Source: Chitinophaga sp. Cy-1792 | GTDB taxonomy: Bacteria > Bacteroidota > Bacteroidia > Chitinophagales > Chitinophagaceae | Length of the DNA stretch: 64,000 nucleotides | NCBI RefSeq assembly: GCF_011752935.1 | Contig: NZ_VWWO01000001.1 | Span: 186,001-250,000 of the forward strand | Direction: 5' to 3' | Part shown: positions 56,725-64,000 of the stretch, piece after piece | Layout: every line of letters starts with the position of its first letter | Position numbering within the stretch: position 1 is the first letter of the stretch | Translations under genes and position numbers: made by a program | The notes under the pieces: generated by a model | Databases searched by the model: none | Told to the model about the DNA's origin: nothing | The model's input: the letters and a program-made list of their open reading frames with translations, nothing else

Positions 56725-56755
56725 CAAAACTATGGAAACTTTTTAAACTACCAAA
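56725..56755 (-). promoter_or_regulatory. Promoter of the RND efflux operon (TTTG-N19-TAGTTTTG)
   Basis: On the minus strand TTTG (56755-56752) and TAGTTTTG (56732-56725) are exact matches to the Bacteroidota -33 and -7 boxes with the ideal 19-base spacer. The TetR ATG lies 38 bases downstream. Best promoter match in the window. Confidence 0.75.
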
Positions 56756-56762
56756 GTTTCCA
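56733..56762. promoter_or_regulatory. Palindromic operator candidate for the TetR regulator
   Basis: TGGAAACTTT (56733-56742) is perfectly inverted as AAAGTTTCCA (56753-56762) with a 10-base spacer. It covers the promoter spacer and the -33 box of the efflux operon, a classic place for a TetR dimer to block RNA polymerase. Confidence 0.7.
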
Positions 56763-56832
56763 GTAATATTTTTTAACATGTTATAACATATATTAAGGGA
56801 TTGTAAAAAGCGGCAGCATTCATCATTATTGA

Positions 56833-56841
56833 GTAATTTGC
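56833..56841 (+). promoter_or_regulatory. GTAATTTGC element upstream of the DUF502 gene
   Basis: Third copy of the nonamer seen at 8115 and 38080, here 17 bases before the ATG at 56859. Confidence 0.35.
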
Positions 56842-56858
56842 GTACTTAATTATTGACC

Positions 56859-57467
56859 ATGTCGCCAAAGCTTAGATTAAAAGTATTTGCATCGCGTATA
56901 CTGCGATATTTCTTTCAGGGATTACTGATCCTGGCGCCGATTGGTATTACAGCCCTTACGATTTATTGGGCCTTCATGACGATAGACAACCTGTTACCCA
57001 GGGATTTAATTCCCGGGGATGCGCCATATAACTTTCTCCGTTTTAAGGGGGTTGGATTTGTGGTGGTATTGCTGTTGATTATAATAGTAGGCTATCTGAG
57101 TTCTTCGTTTATCATTGGCCGTATATTCGATTTATTCAGTCATTTGCTGGAGCGCACGCCATTTATCAAATACATTTATACTTCTATTAAAGATGTGTTT
57201 GATGCATTTGTAGGTGAGAAGAAGAAGTTTGACCATCCTGTGCTGGTACAGATATATGGGGAAGATGTCTGGGAGATGGGATTTATTACGCAGCCGGACG
57301 TGAGTAGTTTCGGGCTGGAGGATTATATGGCGGTGTATGTACCTCATGCCTATGCCATTACAGGTAAGGTATTTATGGTACCTAAGCGAAAGGTGAAGCA
57401 GCTGACGAATATATCTGCCGGCGATGCGATGAAGTTTGCTGTGAGCGGGGGTGTTACCAACATTTAA
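56859..57467 (+). CDS. DUF502 membrane protein
   Basis: I start at ATG 56859 (MSPKLRLKVF); a TTG two codons earlier is possible. The 202-residue protein has two TM segments (FQGLLILAPIGITALTIYWAF and FVVVLLLIIIVGYLSSSFII) and a C-terminal soluble domain with the DUF502 pattern RTPFIKYIYTSIKDVFDAF, VLVQIYGEDVWEMGFITQ, YMAVYVPHAYAITGKVFMVP and a final ISAGDAMKFAVSGG. The family is widespread and of unknown function, probably inner membrane. It is divergent from the TetR gene and followed by a terminator. Confidence 0.9.
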   Translation: MSPKLRLKVFASRILRYFFQGLLILAPIGITALTIYWAFMTIDNLLPRDLIPGDAPYNFLRFKGVGFVVVLLLIIIVGYLSSSFIIGRIFDLFSHLLERTPFIKYIYTSIKDVFDAFVGEKKKFDHPVLVQIYGEDVWEMGFITQPDVSSFGLEDYMAVYVPHAYAITGKVFMVPKRKVKQLTNISAGDAMKFAVSGGVTNI

Positions 57468-57473
57468 GTTTTT

Positions 57474-57507
57474 GGGCCGGGAAAAATTTTCCCGGCCTTT
57501 GTTTTTG
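57474..57507 (+). terminator. Intrinsic terminator after the DUF502 gene
   Basis: GGCCGGG (57475-57481) with CCCGGCC (57491-57497) around an AAAAATTTT loop, then a T-rich tract. Confidence 0.85.
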
Positions 57508-57551
57508 TATGCTGTAAACATTTAACTTAGTTAGCCCAAATAACCCGTTAA

Positions 57552-58532
57552 ATGTTAACCCATATGTCTACACGTAGTTTGTTACTTACGCTTGTATTAC
57601 TATTACCTTTTTGTAAAATATTTGCCTGGGGCTTTTTTGCTCATGAGCGCATCAACAGGCTGGCTGTATTTTGTTTGCCACCGGCGATGATGAAGCTTTA
57701 TAAGGCCAATATTGATTTCATTACGCAGCATGCCACTGATCCTGACAAGCGGCGGTATATGGTGGCTGCAGAGGGGCCGCGGCATTTTATAGACATTGAC
57801 GTATTAGACAGGCCTCCTTACGAGCACATACCCAGGGACTGGAAGGCCGCACTGGCGCAGTATTCCTTTGATTCGTTGCAACGAACAGGCATTTTACCCT
57901 GGCATTTGGAGAAGATGATGGCCATGCTGACAAAGGCTTTCCGGGAAAAGGATCAGTACCTGATCTTGCGGAGATCTGCGGAGATAGGCCACTACATTGC
58001 AGATGGTCATGTTCCCTTACATGCCTGCTCCAATCATAACGGTCAGCTGACACAGCAGCAGGGCATCCATGGCCTCTGGGAGTCGAGGATTCCGGAGCTG
58101 CTGGCAGATAAATCTTTTGATTACTGGGCAGGCACCGCTACTTATGTTTCCCGGCTGCAGCCTTATTTCTGGCAGATAGTAACAGAGAGCGGTATGGCCG
58201 CAGATACTGTCCTTCACCTGGAGAAACAGTTATCCCTTCAGACTGCTCCTTCACGGCGTTATGCCTTTGAGGACCGCAAAGGCAAACTTACCAGGAATTA
58301 TGCCTCCGGATATGCAAAAGCTTACAACGACAAGCTGAATGGAATGGTAGAGCGCCGGATGAAACAGGCTATACATGCGGTGGCCAACTGCTGGTATACC
58401 GCATGGGTCAATGCCGGACAACCATCACTGGATTCTCTTACACATACTAACCTGACAACGATCGGATTAACGGAATTCAGCAACCTGCAACTGCAATGGC
58501 AGCACGGGCAAATGCAAGGCAGACCGGAGTAA
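57552..58532 (+). CDS. Exported zinc-dependent phospholipase C / S1-P1 nuclease-like protein
   Basis: A 326-residue protein (ATG 57564 is a four-codon shorter alternative). The signal peptide ends so that the mature enzyme would begin with W26 (KIFA then WGFFAHERIN). In this fold the N-terminal Trp amine and carbonyl bind zinc. Further ligands are visible: H31, H78/D81 (RHFIDID), H147 and D151 (EIGHYIADGHVPLH), H157, H173 and E177 (GIHGLWESRIPE). The set is complete for a trinuclear zinc site, so it should hydrolyse phosphodiesters of lipids or nucleic acids outside the cytoplasm. A hairpin CAGACCGG/CCGGTCTG (58520-58544) surrounds the stop codon. Confidence 0.87.
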   Translation: MLTHMSTRSLLLTLVLLLPFCKIFAWGFFAHERINRLAVFCLPPAMMKLYKANIDFITQHATDPDKRRYMVAAEGPRHFIDIDVLDRPPYEHIPRDWKAALAQYSFDSLQRTGILPWHLEKMMAMLTKAFREKDQYLILRRSAEIGHYIADGHVPLHACSNHNGQLTQQQGIHGLWESRIPELLADKSFDYWAGTATYVSRLQPYFWQIVTESGMAADTVLHLEKQLSLQTAPSRRYAFEDRKGKLTRNYASGYAKAYNDKLNGMVERRMKQAIHAVANCWYTAWVNAGQPSLDSLTHTNLTTIGLTEFSNLQLQWQHGQMQGRPE

Positions 58533-58594
58533 TTAGCCGGTCTGTCAGCAAAAAAGCAGAAATAAATAGCGCCAAAAAATATAAAAAGATATTT

Positions 58595-58602
58595 TATCTT
58601 TG
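58595..58602 (+). promoter_or_regulatory. -7 promoter box (TATCTTTG) for serC
   Basis: An exact TAnnTTTG match 133 bases before the serC ATG at 58736. The implied leader of about 125 bases contains a CCTTAAGG palindrome and a seven-T run after GTGCCG (58655-58670), so control in the leader is possible but not shown. Confidence 0.5.
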
Positions 58603-58735
58603 TCGCGCAGCTATTATAGCATATCCTACACCACGCACCTTAAGGTTTTAACACCCGTGCCGTTTTTTTCCGTTTCCTTAGAAAAACCAAAACAAAGTGG
58701 AAAGATCAAAAAATGAATTTAATCTAGATCGCAAC

Positions 58736-59806
58736 ATGAAGGTGCACAATTTTAACGCAGGTCCTTCTGTATTACCTAACGAGGTATTGTACAAAGCCAG
58801 CAAAGCCCTAATCGATTTCGAAGGTTCGGGAATGTCTATACTGGAGATTGGTCACAGAACAGCACCGTTTATGGCGGTGATGGACGAAGCCCGTAACCTG
58901 GTAAAGGAACTGATGCAACTAGATGACGACTTTGAAGTGCTGTTTTTACAAGGAGGCGCTACCACCCAATTCATGCAGGTACCAATGAACCTGTTGGAAA
59001 ATGGTAATACTGCTGCCTATGTAGATACCGGCGTTTGGTCCAATAAGGCAATCAAAGAAGCCAAATTATTCGGATATGCCGACGTTATTGCCAGCTCCAA
59101 AGAAAGCAACTATAACTACATCCCCAAACAGTTTACAATTCCATCGCAGGCAAGCTACCTGCACATCACCACTAACAATACCATCTATGGTACCCAGTGG
59201 CAGATGACCCCTGTAACTGATGTTCCAATCGTGGCTGACATGAGCTCTGATATCCTCAGCCGTAGTATGGACTTTAACAAGTTTTCCCTGATCTATGCAG
59301 GCGTACAGAAAAACATGGGCGCCGCAGGTGCTACCATGGTTGCCATACGCAAAAGCATGCTCGGAAAAGTTACCCGTAACATCCCTTCCATCCTCGACTA
59401 CAAAAATCATATCGAGAATGGATCCATGTTAAACACCCCTCCGGTATTTGCCGTTTATATCTCCATGCTGACACTCCGCTGGCTCAAAGAGCAAGGCGGC
59501 GTACCTGCCATCGAAAAAATAAACGATAAAAAAGCAGCATTACTTTACGACGAAATCGACCACAACCCGTTATTCCGCGGTACCGTAGTGAAAGAAGACC
59601 GCAGTAAAATGAATGCCTGCTTCATCATGGACAAACCAGAAATGGAAGAAGAGTTCCTGAAATTCTGTAAGAAAGAAGATATCGTTGGCATCAAAGGACA
59701 CCGCCTTTCCGGTGGTTTCCGTGTATCCATGTACAACGCGCTTCCTTATGAAAGCGTAGAAGTAATGGTGGAAGCCATGAAATATTTCAGCCTGAAGAAA
59801 GCCTAA
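58736..59806 (+). CDS. serC: Phosphoserine aminotransferase
   Basis: I start at ATG 58736 (MKVHNFNAGPSVLP); a GTG at 58697 would add 13 unconserved residues. The 356-residue PLP enzyme converts 3-phosphohydroxypyruvate and glutamate to phosphoserine. Signatures: VHNFNAGPSVLPNEVL, SILEIGHRTAPF, FLQGGATTQFMQVPMNLL, and the PLP lysine in IYAGVQKNMGAAGATMVAI. The C-terminal part GIKGHRLSGGFRVSMYNALP binds substrate phosphate. serA is not adjacent. The DUF1015 gene follows after a terminator. Confidence 0.95.
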   Translation: MKVHNFNAGPSVLPNEVLYKASKALIDFEGSGMSILEIGHRTAPFMAVMDEARNLVKELMQLDDDFEVLFLQGGATTQFMQVPMNLLENGNTAAYVDTGVWSNKAIKEAKLFGYADVIASSKESNYNYIPKQFTIPSQASYLHITTNNTIYGTQWQMTPVTDVPIVADMSSDILSRSMDFNKFSLIYAGVQKNMGAAGATMVAIRKSMLGKVTRNIPSILDYKNHIENGSMLNTPPVFAVYISMLTLRWLKEQGGVPAIEKINDKKAALLYDEIDHNPLFRGTVVKEDRSKMNACFIMDKPEMEEEFLKFCKKEDIVGIKGHRLSGGFRVSMYNALPYESVEVMVEAMKYFSLKKA

Positions 59807-59838
59807 ACTAAACCGCAAGGCCTGCTGAAAGGCAAAGC

Positions 59839-59876
59839 AACAGCCGTCTCTACTGAGTAGAGACGGCTGTTTTATT
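59839..59876 (+). terminator. Intrinsic terminator after serC (CTCTACTGAGTAGAG core)
   Basis: A 16-base arm (59839-59854) mirrored at 59856-59871 around one G, then TTTATTTT. Core identical to the terminator at 11595. Confidence 0.92.
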
Positions 59877-59931
59877 TTAATTTCCACTGACTATTTATTA
59901 CTATATTTAGTAATCATACACAGTTTTTCTT

Positions 59932-61176
59932 ATGGCTATTATCAAACCCTTCAAAGGATTAAGGCCAAAAACAGATTTGGCAGCCCAGGTGGCTGCAAGG
60001 CCTTATGACGTACTCAGCTCCGCTGAAGCAAAACAAGAAGCAGCTGGCAACCCGCACTCCTATTACCATGTGTCTAAATCAGAAATAGACCTCCCCGACA
60101 TTATCGATACCCATAGCCCGCAGGTATACGAAAAAGCAGCCGAAAACCTGCGCCAGCTCATTAAAGACGGTACACTGTTCCAGGACAATGAACCCTGCTA
60201 CTATATTTACCGGCTTATCATGAACGGAAGATCACAAACAGGACTGGTATGTGTTTCCTCCGTTACCGACTATAACGCGGGCATCATCAAAAAACATGAA
60301 TTTACCCGCCCCGACAAAGAACTTGACAGAATCAATCATATTAAAACCACCGAAGCGCAAACAGGCAATGTTTTCCTGGCCTACACCGATGTTCCGGAAG
60401 TAAACGCCATCATCGACCAATGGCAGGAACACCATGCGCCGGTATATGATTTCACCGCCGAAGACGGAATTCAGCACAGCATCTGGGTGATTAACACTCC
60501 GGCTGCCGTCAGGGATATCACCACCCTGTTCGCAGAAAAAGTGCCGGCCACCTACATCGCAGATGGCCACCACCGTGCCGCTTCTGCCAGTCTGGTCCAG
60601 AAAGAATACCAGGAAGCAGGTAAAATAAAATCTACAGATGATCCGGTCAACTATTTCCTGACTACCATCTTCCCCGCAAGTCAGCTGGCTATCATGGACT
60701 ATAACCGCGTAGTTAAAGACCTCAACGGCCTTAGCGATGCAGCCTTCCTCTCCAACCTGGATTATGAATTCAATGTGGAAGAAATAGGCCATCAGCCGCA
60801 GCAGCCCAGCACGCTCCACGAATTCACCATGTACCTCGGTGGAAAATGGTACAGGCTCGTAGCGGAAGAAGGTACCTTTACCACAGACCCGATCGGCATC
60901 CTGGACGTCACTATCCTCTCCAATAATATCCTGGACAAACTACTGGGAATCAAAGACCAGCGCACCGATAAACGCATCGACTTTGTAGGCGGTATCCGTG
61001 GACTGAAAGAACTGGTAAAGCGCGTAGACAGCGGCGAAATGAAAGTTGCCTTCGCCCTTTACCCTGTTACCATTCAGCAATTATTCGATATTGCCGATAG
61101 CGGTAATGTGATGCCTCCCAAGAGCACCTGGTTCGAGCCCAAGCTAAGGGACGGCCTGATCACGCACCTGATATAA
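59932..61176 (+). CDS. DUF1015 protein
   Basis: A 414-residue cytosolic protein of the DUF1015 family. Conserved parts: IIKPFKGLRPKTDLAAQVAA, RPYDVLSSAEAKQEAAGNP, SYYHVSKSEIDLP, KKHEFTRPDKELDRINHIK, TYIADGHHRAASASLV and NYFLTTIFPASQLAIMDYNR. The His-rich DGHHR motif suggests a catalytic or metal site, but activity is unknown to me. In many Bacteroidota and Firmicutes it lies next to serC/serA, as here with serC, which hints at a link to serine or phosphoserine metabolism. Confidence 0.9.
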   Translation: MAIIKPFKGLRPKTDLAAQVAARPYDVLSSAEAKQEAAGNPHSYYHVSKSEIDLPDIIDTHSPQVYEKAAENLRQLIKDGTLFQDNEPCYYIYRLIMNGRSQTGLVCVSSVTDYNAGIIKKHEFTRPDKELDRINHIKTTEAQTGNVFLAYTDVPEVNAIIDQWQEHHAPVYDFTAEDGIQHSIWVINTPAAVRDITTLFAEKVPATYIADGHHRAASASLVQKEYQEAGKIKSTDDPVNYFLTTIFPASQLAIMDYNRVVKDLNGLSDAAFLSNLDYEFNVEEIGHQPQQPSTLHEFTMYLGGKWYRLVAEEGTFTTDPIGILDVTILSNNILDKLLGIKDQRTDKRIDFVGGIRGLKELVKRVDSGEMKVAFALYPVTIQQLFDIADSGNVMPPKSTWFEPKLRDGLITHLI

Positions 61177-61203
61177 TATTTTGAAAAAGAATTATATTTT
61201 TAT

Positions 61204-61230
61204 GTCCGCTACATTGTGGCGGACTTTTTT
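61204..61230 (+). terminator. Intrinsic terminator after the DUF1015 gene
   Basis: GTCCGC (61204-61209) pairs with GCGGAC (61219-61224), 9-base loop, six-T run. Confidence 0.82.
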
Positions 61231-61247
61231 ATCCCTATTACAGTACT

Positions 61248-62117
61248 ATGGAACAATTTACGGAGCAAACTATCTTCGATAATGCCGTGGAATATGGCAG
61301 CAGAGGGCCTGCACAGTTTCCCAGGATTAAAGAATTATGGATCATATTATTGGTCTTTGTAGGTATTTACCTACTCTCTAATATGATATACATCATCCCA
61401 ATGATAATCGAAGGCAGAACCATTCAGGAACTTCCTCAGATAGTAGAAACCTATATGTGGCCCCAAAATATAGTGTTTAATATACTGTTTGGCTCCTACA
61501 TTTACTGGCGATATAAACGGTCTAATCATACCTCCCGGAAATTCGGATTCACAAAAGTCACCTATAAACTCACAGTCGCTGTTTTTGCCAGCACTGTTTA
61601 TCTGACCTGTATATTATATGGCACCTTAGATCTATTGGGAATCAGAAGTAGTTTTGAAAGTTATTACGATCTTTTTAATCCCGATATACATCTTTGGGGA
61701 ATGCTGATGAATGCCCTGGTAGATATTGCCTGTGTTGTATTTATACAGACCGGAATATTCATGGATGGATTATTAAAGAACTACAAACCAGGGAAAGCCA
61801 TTCTGCTGGGTTCACTTTTTCTTAGTCTGGGTATGATTAATCCATCCAACATTATCACGTCTTTTGTTTGGACTGCAGGTAGTGCCATGATTTATTACTA
61901 CATGGAAAGTCTGTCTTATGTAATCGTTTTTGGGATAGCAACTTATGCAGTACCTATGTTGTTACCGGAGATACAACGGCAATACCCTAAATTTCAGATG
62001 CTGGGGTCTCCGAATCCATTAGCGTTGGGTCTTTGCCTGCTATTGTTTGTGCTTTCCTTCTATCCAATTGTACGTGACATTATTGCCAGGAGGAAGCAAC
62101 AGAGTAGCAGCAATTGA
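61248..62117 (+). CDS. CPBP (Abi)-like membrane protein lacking catalytic residues
   Basis: A 289-residue polytopic protein with about seven hydrophobic segments (IKELWIILLVFVGIYLL, LTVAVFASTVYLTCILYG, LVDIACVVFIQTGIFM, AILLGSLFLSLGMI, VIVFGIATYAVPMLL, LALGLCLLLFVLSFYPIV). The region QTGIFMDGLLKNYKPGKAIL to the following YYYMESLSYVIVFGIATY aligns in layout with the CPBP intramembrane protease core (EExxFRG, FxxxH, HxxxN). Here the Glu pair is QT, the Arg is Asp, and both histidines are gone (SLGM, ATYAV), so it cannot be a standard CPBP protease. Role unknown. The family call is inferred from pattern, not a database match. Confidence 0.6.
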   Translation: MEQFTEQTIFDNAVEYGSRGPAQFPRIKELWIILLVFVGIYLLSNMIYIIPMIIEGRTIQELPQIVETYMWPQNIVFNILFGSYIYWRYKRSNHTSRKFGFTKVTYKLTVAVFASTVYLTCILYGTLDLLGIRSSFESYYDLFNPDIHLWGMLMNALVDIACVVFIQTGIFMDGLLKNYKPGKAILLGSLFLSLGMINPSNIITSFVWTAGSAMIYYYMESLSYVIVFGIATYAVPMLLPEIQRQYPKFQMLGSPNPLALGLCLLLFVLSFYPIVRDIIARRKQQSSSN

Positions 62118-62389
62118 TACGATAAACATTTTCGTATATCCGTTATAGATATAACGGTATTCTTTCGGAACCTAAGGATGTCATATCCGAATATTAAACC
62201 GATAATCCTTACTACATTCCAGGGATAATCATCTGCATAATATTAAAAAAATCTATAATCAAAAAACAGCACAGGTATCTTCATATAATAATTAATTGAT
62301 ATACTGTAAGAATAAAAAGTTATACCCGTCGATGGATCAGCGGGACATTACCCCATTTTCCTTACTTTTACAACAAACGACAGACAGGA

Positions 62390-63469
62390 ATGCATATTAG
62401 GTCCTCTTTATTGAAAACAATTTTTATAGCGGGAGTATTATTTTCTCAGACCGTATTCGGGCAGGATGCCAAGGAGCTTTTCAACACAGCATCCGGGTTT
62501 CAGCGCACGGGAGACTACTCTAACGCCATACTCGTTTTTAACCAGGCCTTACAGCTGGACCCTGACAATTTTGAGTATAAAAAGCAACTGGGGTATACCT
62601 GGTACCTGAAAGGTGACCTGAATAAGGCCAAAACCATCGTGGAGCCTTTGCTGAACAGCAAAGAAGCAGATGTACAGGTATACCAGATAGCCGGGAATAT
62701 ATATGTAGGAAGAGAAGAGTGGAAAACAGCGCAGAAGGTGTATGAGCGTGCTATCAGGAAGTTTCCGGATGCCGGTGAATTGTACAACGACAATGGTAAC
62801 CTGCAGATGAACTTCAAAATGTATGATGCTGCGCTTAGCAGCTGGTTGAAAGGCATTGAAAAAGACCCTACCTTCCCGGGCAACTACTACAATGCGACTA
62901 AGACTTACTATTATAGCAATGATCCGATGTGGTGTATTATTTATGGAGAAGAATTCATGAATATGGAGAGCTACAGCACCCGCACCGCTGAGATCAGGAT
63001 GATCGTACTGGAATCCTATAAGCGACTGTTCAACGATCCGTCTCTTATCAGCACCATTATTCCGGACGACGACAAAAGGAAAAGAAGTAAAGGCAGCAAT
63101 GGCTTTGCACAGGCTTATAAGGAGTCGCTGGGCAAGCAACTGAGCGTTGTTACCGGTGGTGTAGACCTGGATGGCCTCATTATGGCACGCACCAGGTTTA
63201 TCCTCGACTGGGATAAAAACAATTCGGAGAAGTACCCATTTGCATTATTCGATTTCCAGCGCAGAATGCTGCGGGAAGGAATGTTTGAATCATATAACCA
63301 GTGGCTGTTTGGCCCGGCAGTAAGTCAGGCCGGCTACAAAGCCTGGACTAACCTTCACAAACAGGAGTACGATTCGTTTACTAAGTTTCAGCGCAATAAT
63401 CAATTCAAACCAAGACCGGACGAGTATTATAATGATGGGAAGTTTTCGTTGGTGAATCCGGGATATTAA
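62390..63469 (+). CDS. Exported TPR-repeat protein
   Basis: A 359-residue protein with signal peptide (LLKTIFIAGVLFSQTVFGQ) and about four N-terminal TPR units (AKELFNTASGFQRTGDYSNA, ILVFNQALQLDPDNFEYKKQ, AQKVYERAIRKFPDAGELYN, ALSSWLKGIEKDPTFPGNYY). The C-terminal part (about 190-359) has no repeats and carries a basic patch DDDKRKRSKG and an FALFDFQRRMLREGMFESYN segment. I do not recognise the family beyond TPR. It is likely periplasmic and acts as a binding scaffold. The 270-base region upstream holds no gene. paaN starts 26 bases downstream. Confidence 0.78.
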   Translation: MHIRSSLLKTIFIAGVLFSQTVFGQDAKELFNTASGFQRTGDYSNAILVFNQALQLDPDNFEYKKQLGYTWYLKGDLNKAKTIVEPLLNSKEADVQVYQIAGNIYVGREEWKTAQKVYERAIRKFPDAGELYNDNGNLQMNFKMYDAALSSWLKGIEKDPTFPGNYYNATKTYYYSNDPMWCIIYGEEFMNMESYSTRTAEIRMIVLESYKRLFNDPSLISTIIPDDDKRKRSKGSNGFAQAYKESLGKQLSVVTGGVDLDGLIMARTRFILDWDKNNSEKYPFALFDFQRRMLREGMFESYNQWLFGPAVSQAGYKAWTNLHKQEYDSFTKFQRNNQFKPRPDEYYNDGKFSLVNPGY

Positions 63470-63495
63470 TTTTCCGAAAACCACAAAATCTAAAT

Positions 63496-64000
63496 ATGCT
63501 TGTTGCTAAACACCAAAACACAATTGACAATGCAGTAAAAGCCAACCAGGAAAGGACTTTTTTCTCGCATTACCCGGAACATCCTAAAGCATATGGCGAT
63601 GAGGCCCATGCCATTGGCGCACAGAGCTATCAGCAGATGCTGGGGAAACCCTTTATGCAACTGATCCAGAAAGGTGAAACCGGATGGACCGGCGAAGAAA
63701 TTTCGCCCTATTCAGGAGAAGTTTTAGGCATCACCTATCCTGTATTTGCCGTTAATGACCTGATCAGCAAAGCAGCAACAGCCGGTAAATCCTGGGCTAA
63801 AGTACCGGTGCCAGAGCGCGCCGCCGTTCTTACAGAAACCCTGGACCGTATCAAAGAGCATTTCTTTGATATTGCCAATGCGACCATGCATACCACCGGT
63901 CAGAGCTATATGATGAGCTTCCAGGCAAGTGGCCCCCATGCGAATGACAGGGCACTGGAAGCCATAGCAGCCGGGTTCCAGGAATTACAACGTTATCCGG
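63496..64000 (+). CDS. paaN: Phenylacetic acid degradation protein PaaN (N-terminal part; runs off the window)
   Basis: Open from ATG 63496 to the window end, giving the first 168 residues of an aldehyde-dehydrogenase-family protein. The N-terminus has PaaN-type features: RTFFSHYPEHPKAYGDEA, SYQQMLGKPFMQLI, EISPYSGEVLGITYPVFAVN, AATAGKSWAKVPVPERAAVL and FQASGPHANDRALEAIAAG. PaaN oxidises the ring-opened aldehyde in phenylacetate breakdown. The catalytic Cys/Glu lie beyond the window. No other paa gene is upstream. Confidence 0.85.
   Translation, partial: MLVAKHQNTIDNAVKANQERTFFSHYPEHPKAYGDEAHAIGAQSYQQMLGKPFMQLIQKGETGWTGEEISPYSGEVLGITYPVFAVNDLISKAATAGKSWAKVPVPERAAVLTETLDRIKEHFFDIANATMHTTGQSYMMSFQASGPHANDRALEAIAAGFQELQRYP

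Overview
The window is a stretch of chromosome from a Bacteroidota bacterium, most likely Chitinophagaceae (Chitinophaga-like; genus is an inference). The evidence is: type IX secretion/gliding genes (PorV, PorU, GldJ, PorP/SprF family, GldA), a bacillithiol gene (bshA), TAnnTTTG-type -7 promoter boxes instead of the sigma70 -10/-35 pattern, few Shine-Dalgarno sequences, and strong intrinsic terminators. It is gene-dense, with no rRNA, tRNA, CRISPR array, insertion sequence or prophage that I can see. It reads as core genome rather than an accessory island.

Layout. 1-6.2 kb: partial 1-Cys peroxiredoxin, a small hypothetical gene, a WYL regulator, a LolA-like exported protein, adenine deaminase and anhydro-MurNAc kinase. 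6.2-12 kb: exported VWA protein, uracil phosphoribosyltransferase, PorP/SprF-like protein, EI24/CysZ-like membrane protein, RsmI-like methyltransferase and a small membrane protein. 12-21.4 kb: M28 peptidase, bshA, then a minus-strand envelope cluster transcribed ispF > dut > TPR lipoprotein > DUF4292 lipoprotein > two EnvC-like proteins. 21.4-28 kb: porU-porV facing gldJ, the T9SS sortase/shuttle module. 28-30.2 kb: an intact M23 peptidase with bcp.

30.3-35.4 kb holds the most unusual locus. It is a five-gene minus-strand operon: a soluble coiled-coil protein, a two-TM coiled-coil membrane protein, a membrane-anchored solute-binding-like domain fused to an OmpA peptidoglycan-binding domain, an ABC permease and an ABC ATPase. 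It looks like an ABC machine tethered to the cell wall, and I know of no described function for it.

35.7-49.6 kb: gldA, eno, a FtsB/DivIC-like gene, nth, a nucleoside-type MFS permease with a Gfo/Idh/MocA oxidoreductase, DUF1801 and DUF6134 proteins, a 2-oxoacid:acceptor oxidoreductase alpha subunit without its beta partner, a Bax-inhibitor-1 family protein, an 800-base non-coding stretch with an orphan terminator, a 2H phosphoesterase with a long Gly/Tyr/Arg-rich repeat tail, and kynureninase. 50-56.7 kb: a TetR-TolC-adaptor-RND efflux operon with a clear promoter and a palindromic operator. 56.8-64 kb: DUF502 protein, a zinc-dependent phospholipase C/P1-nuclease-like exported protein, serC, DUF1015 protein, an apparently catalytically dead CPBP-family membrane protein, a TPR protein and the start of paaN.

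Two genome-scale patterns recur. Five intrinsic terminators share the core CTCTAC-NNN-GTAGAG or a one-base variant. Several genes have a -7 promoter box only 4-5 bases before the start codon, which predicts leaderless mRNAs.
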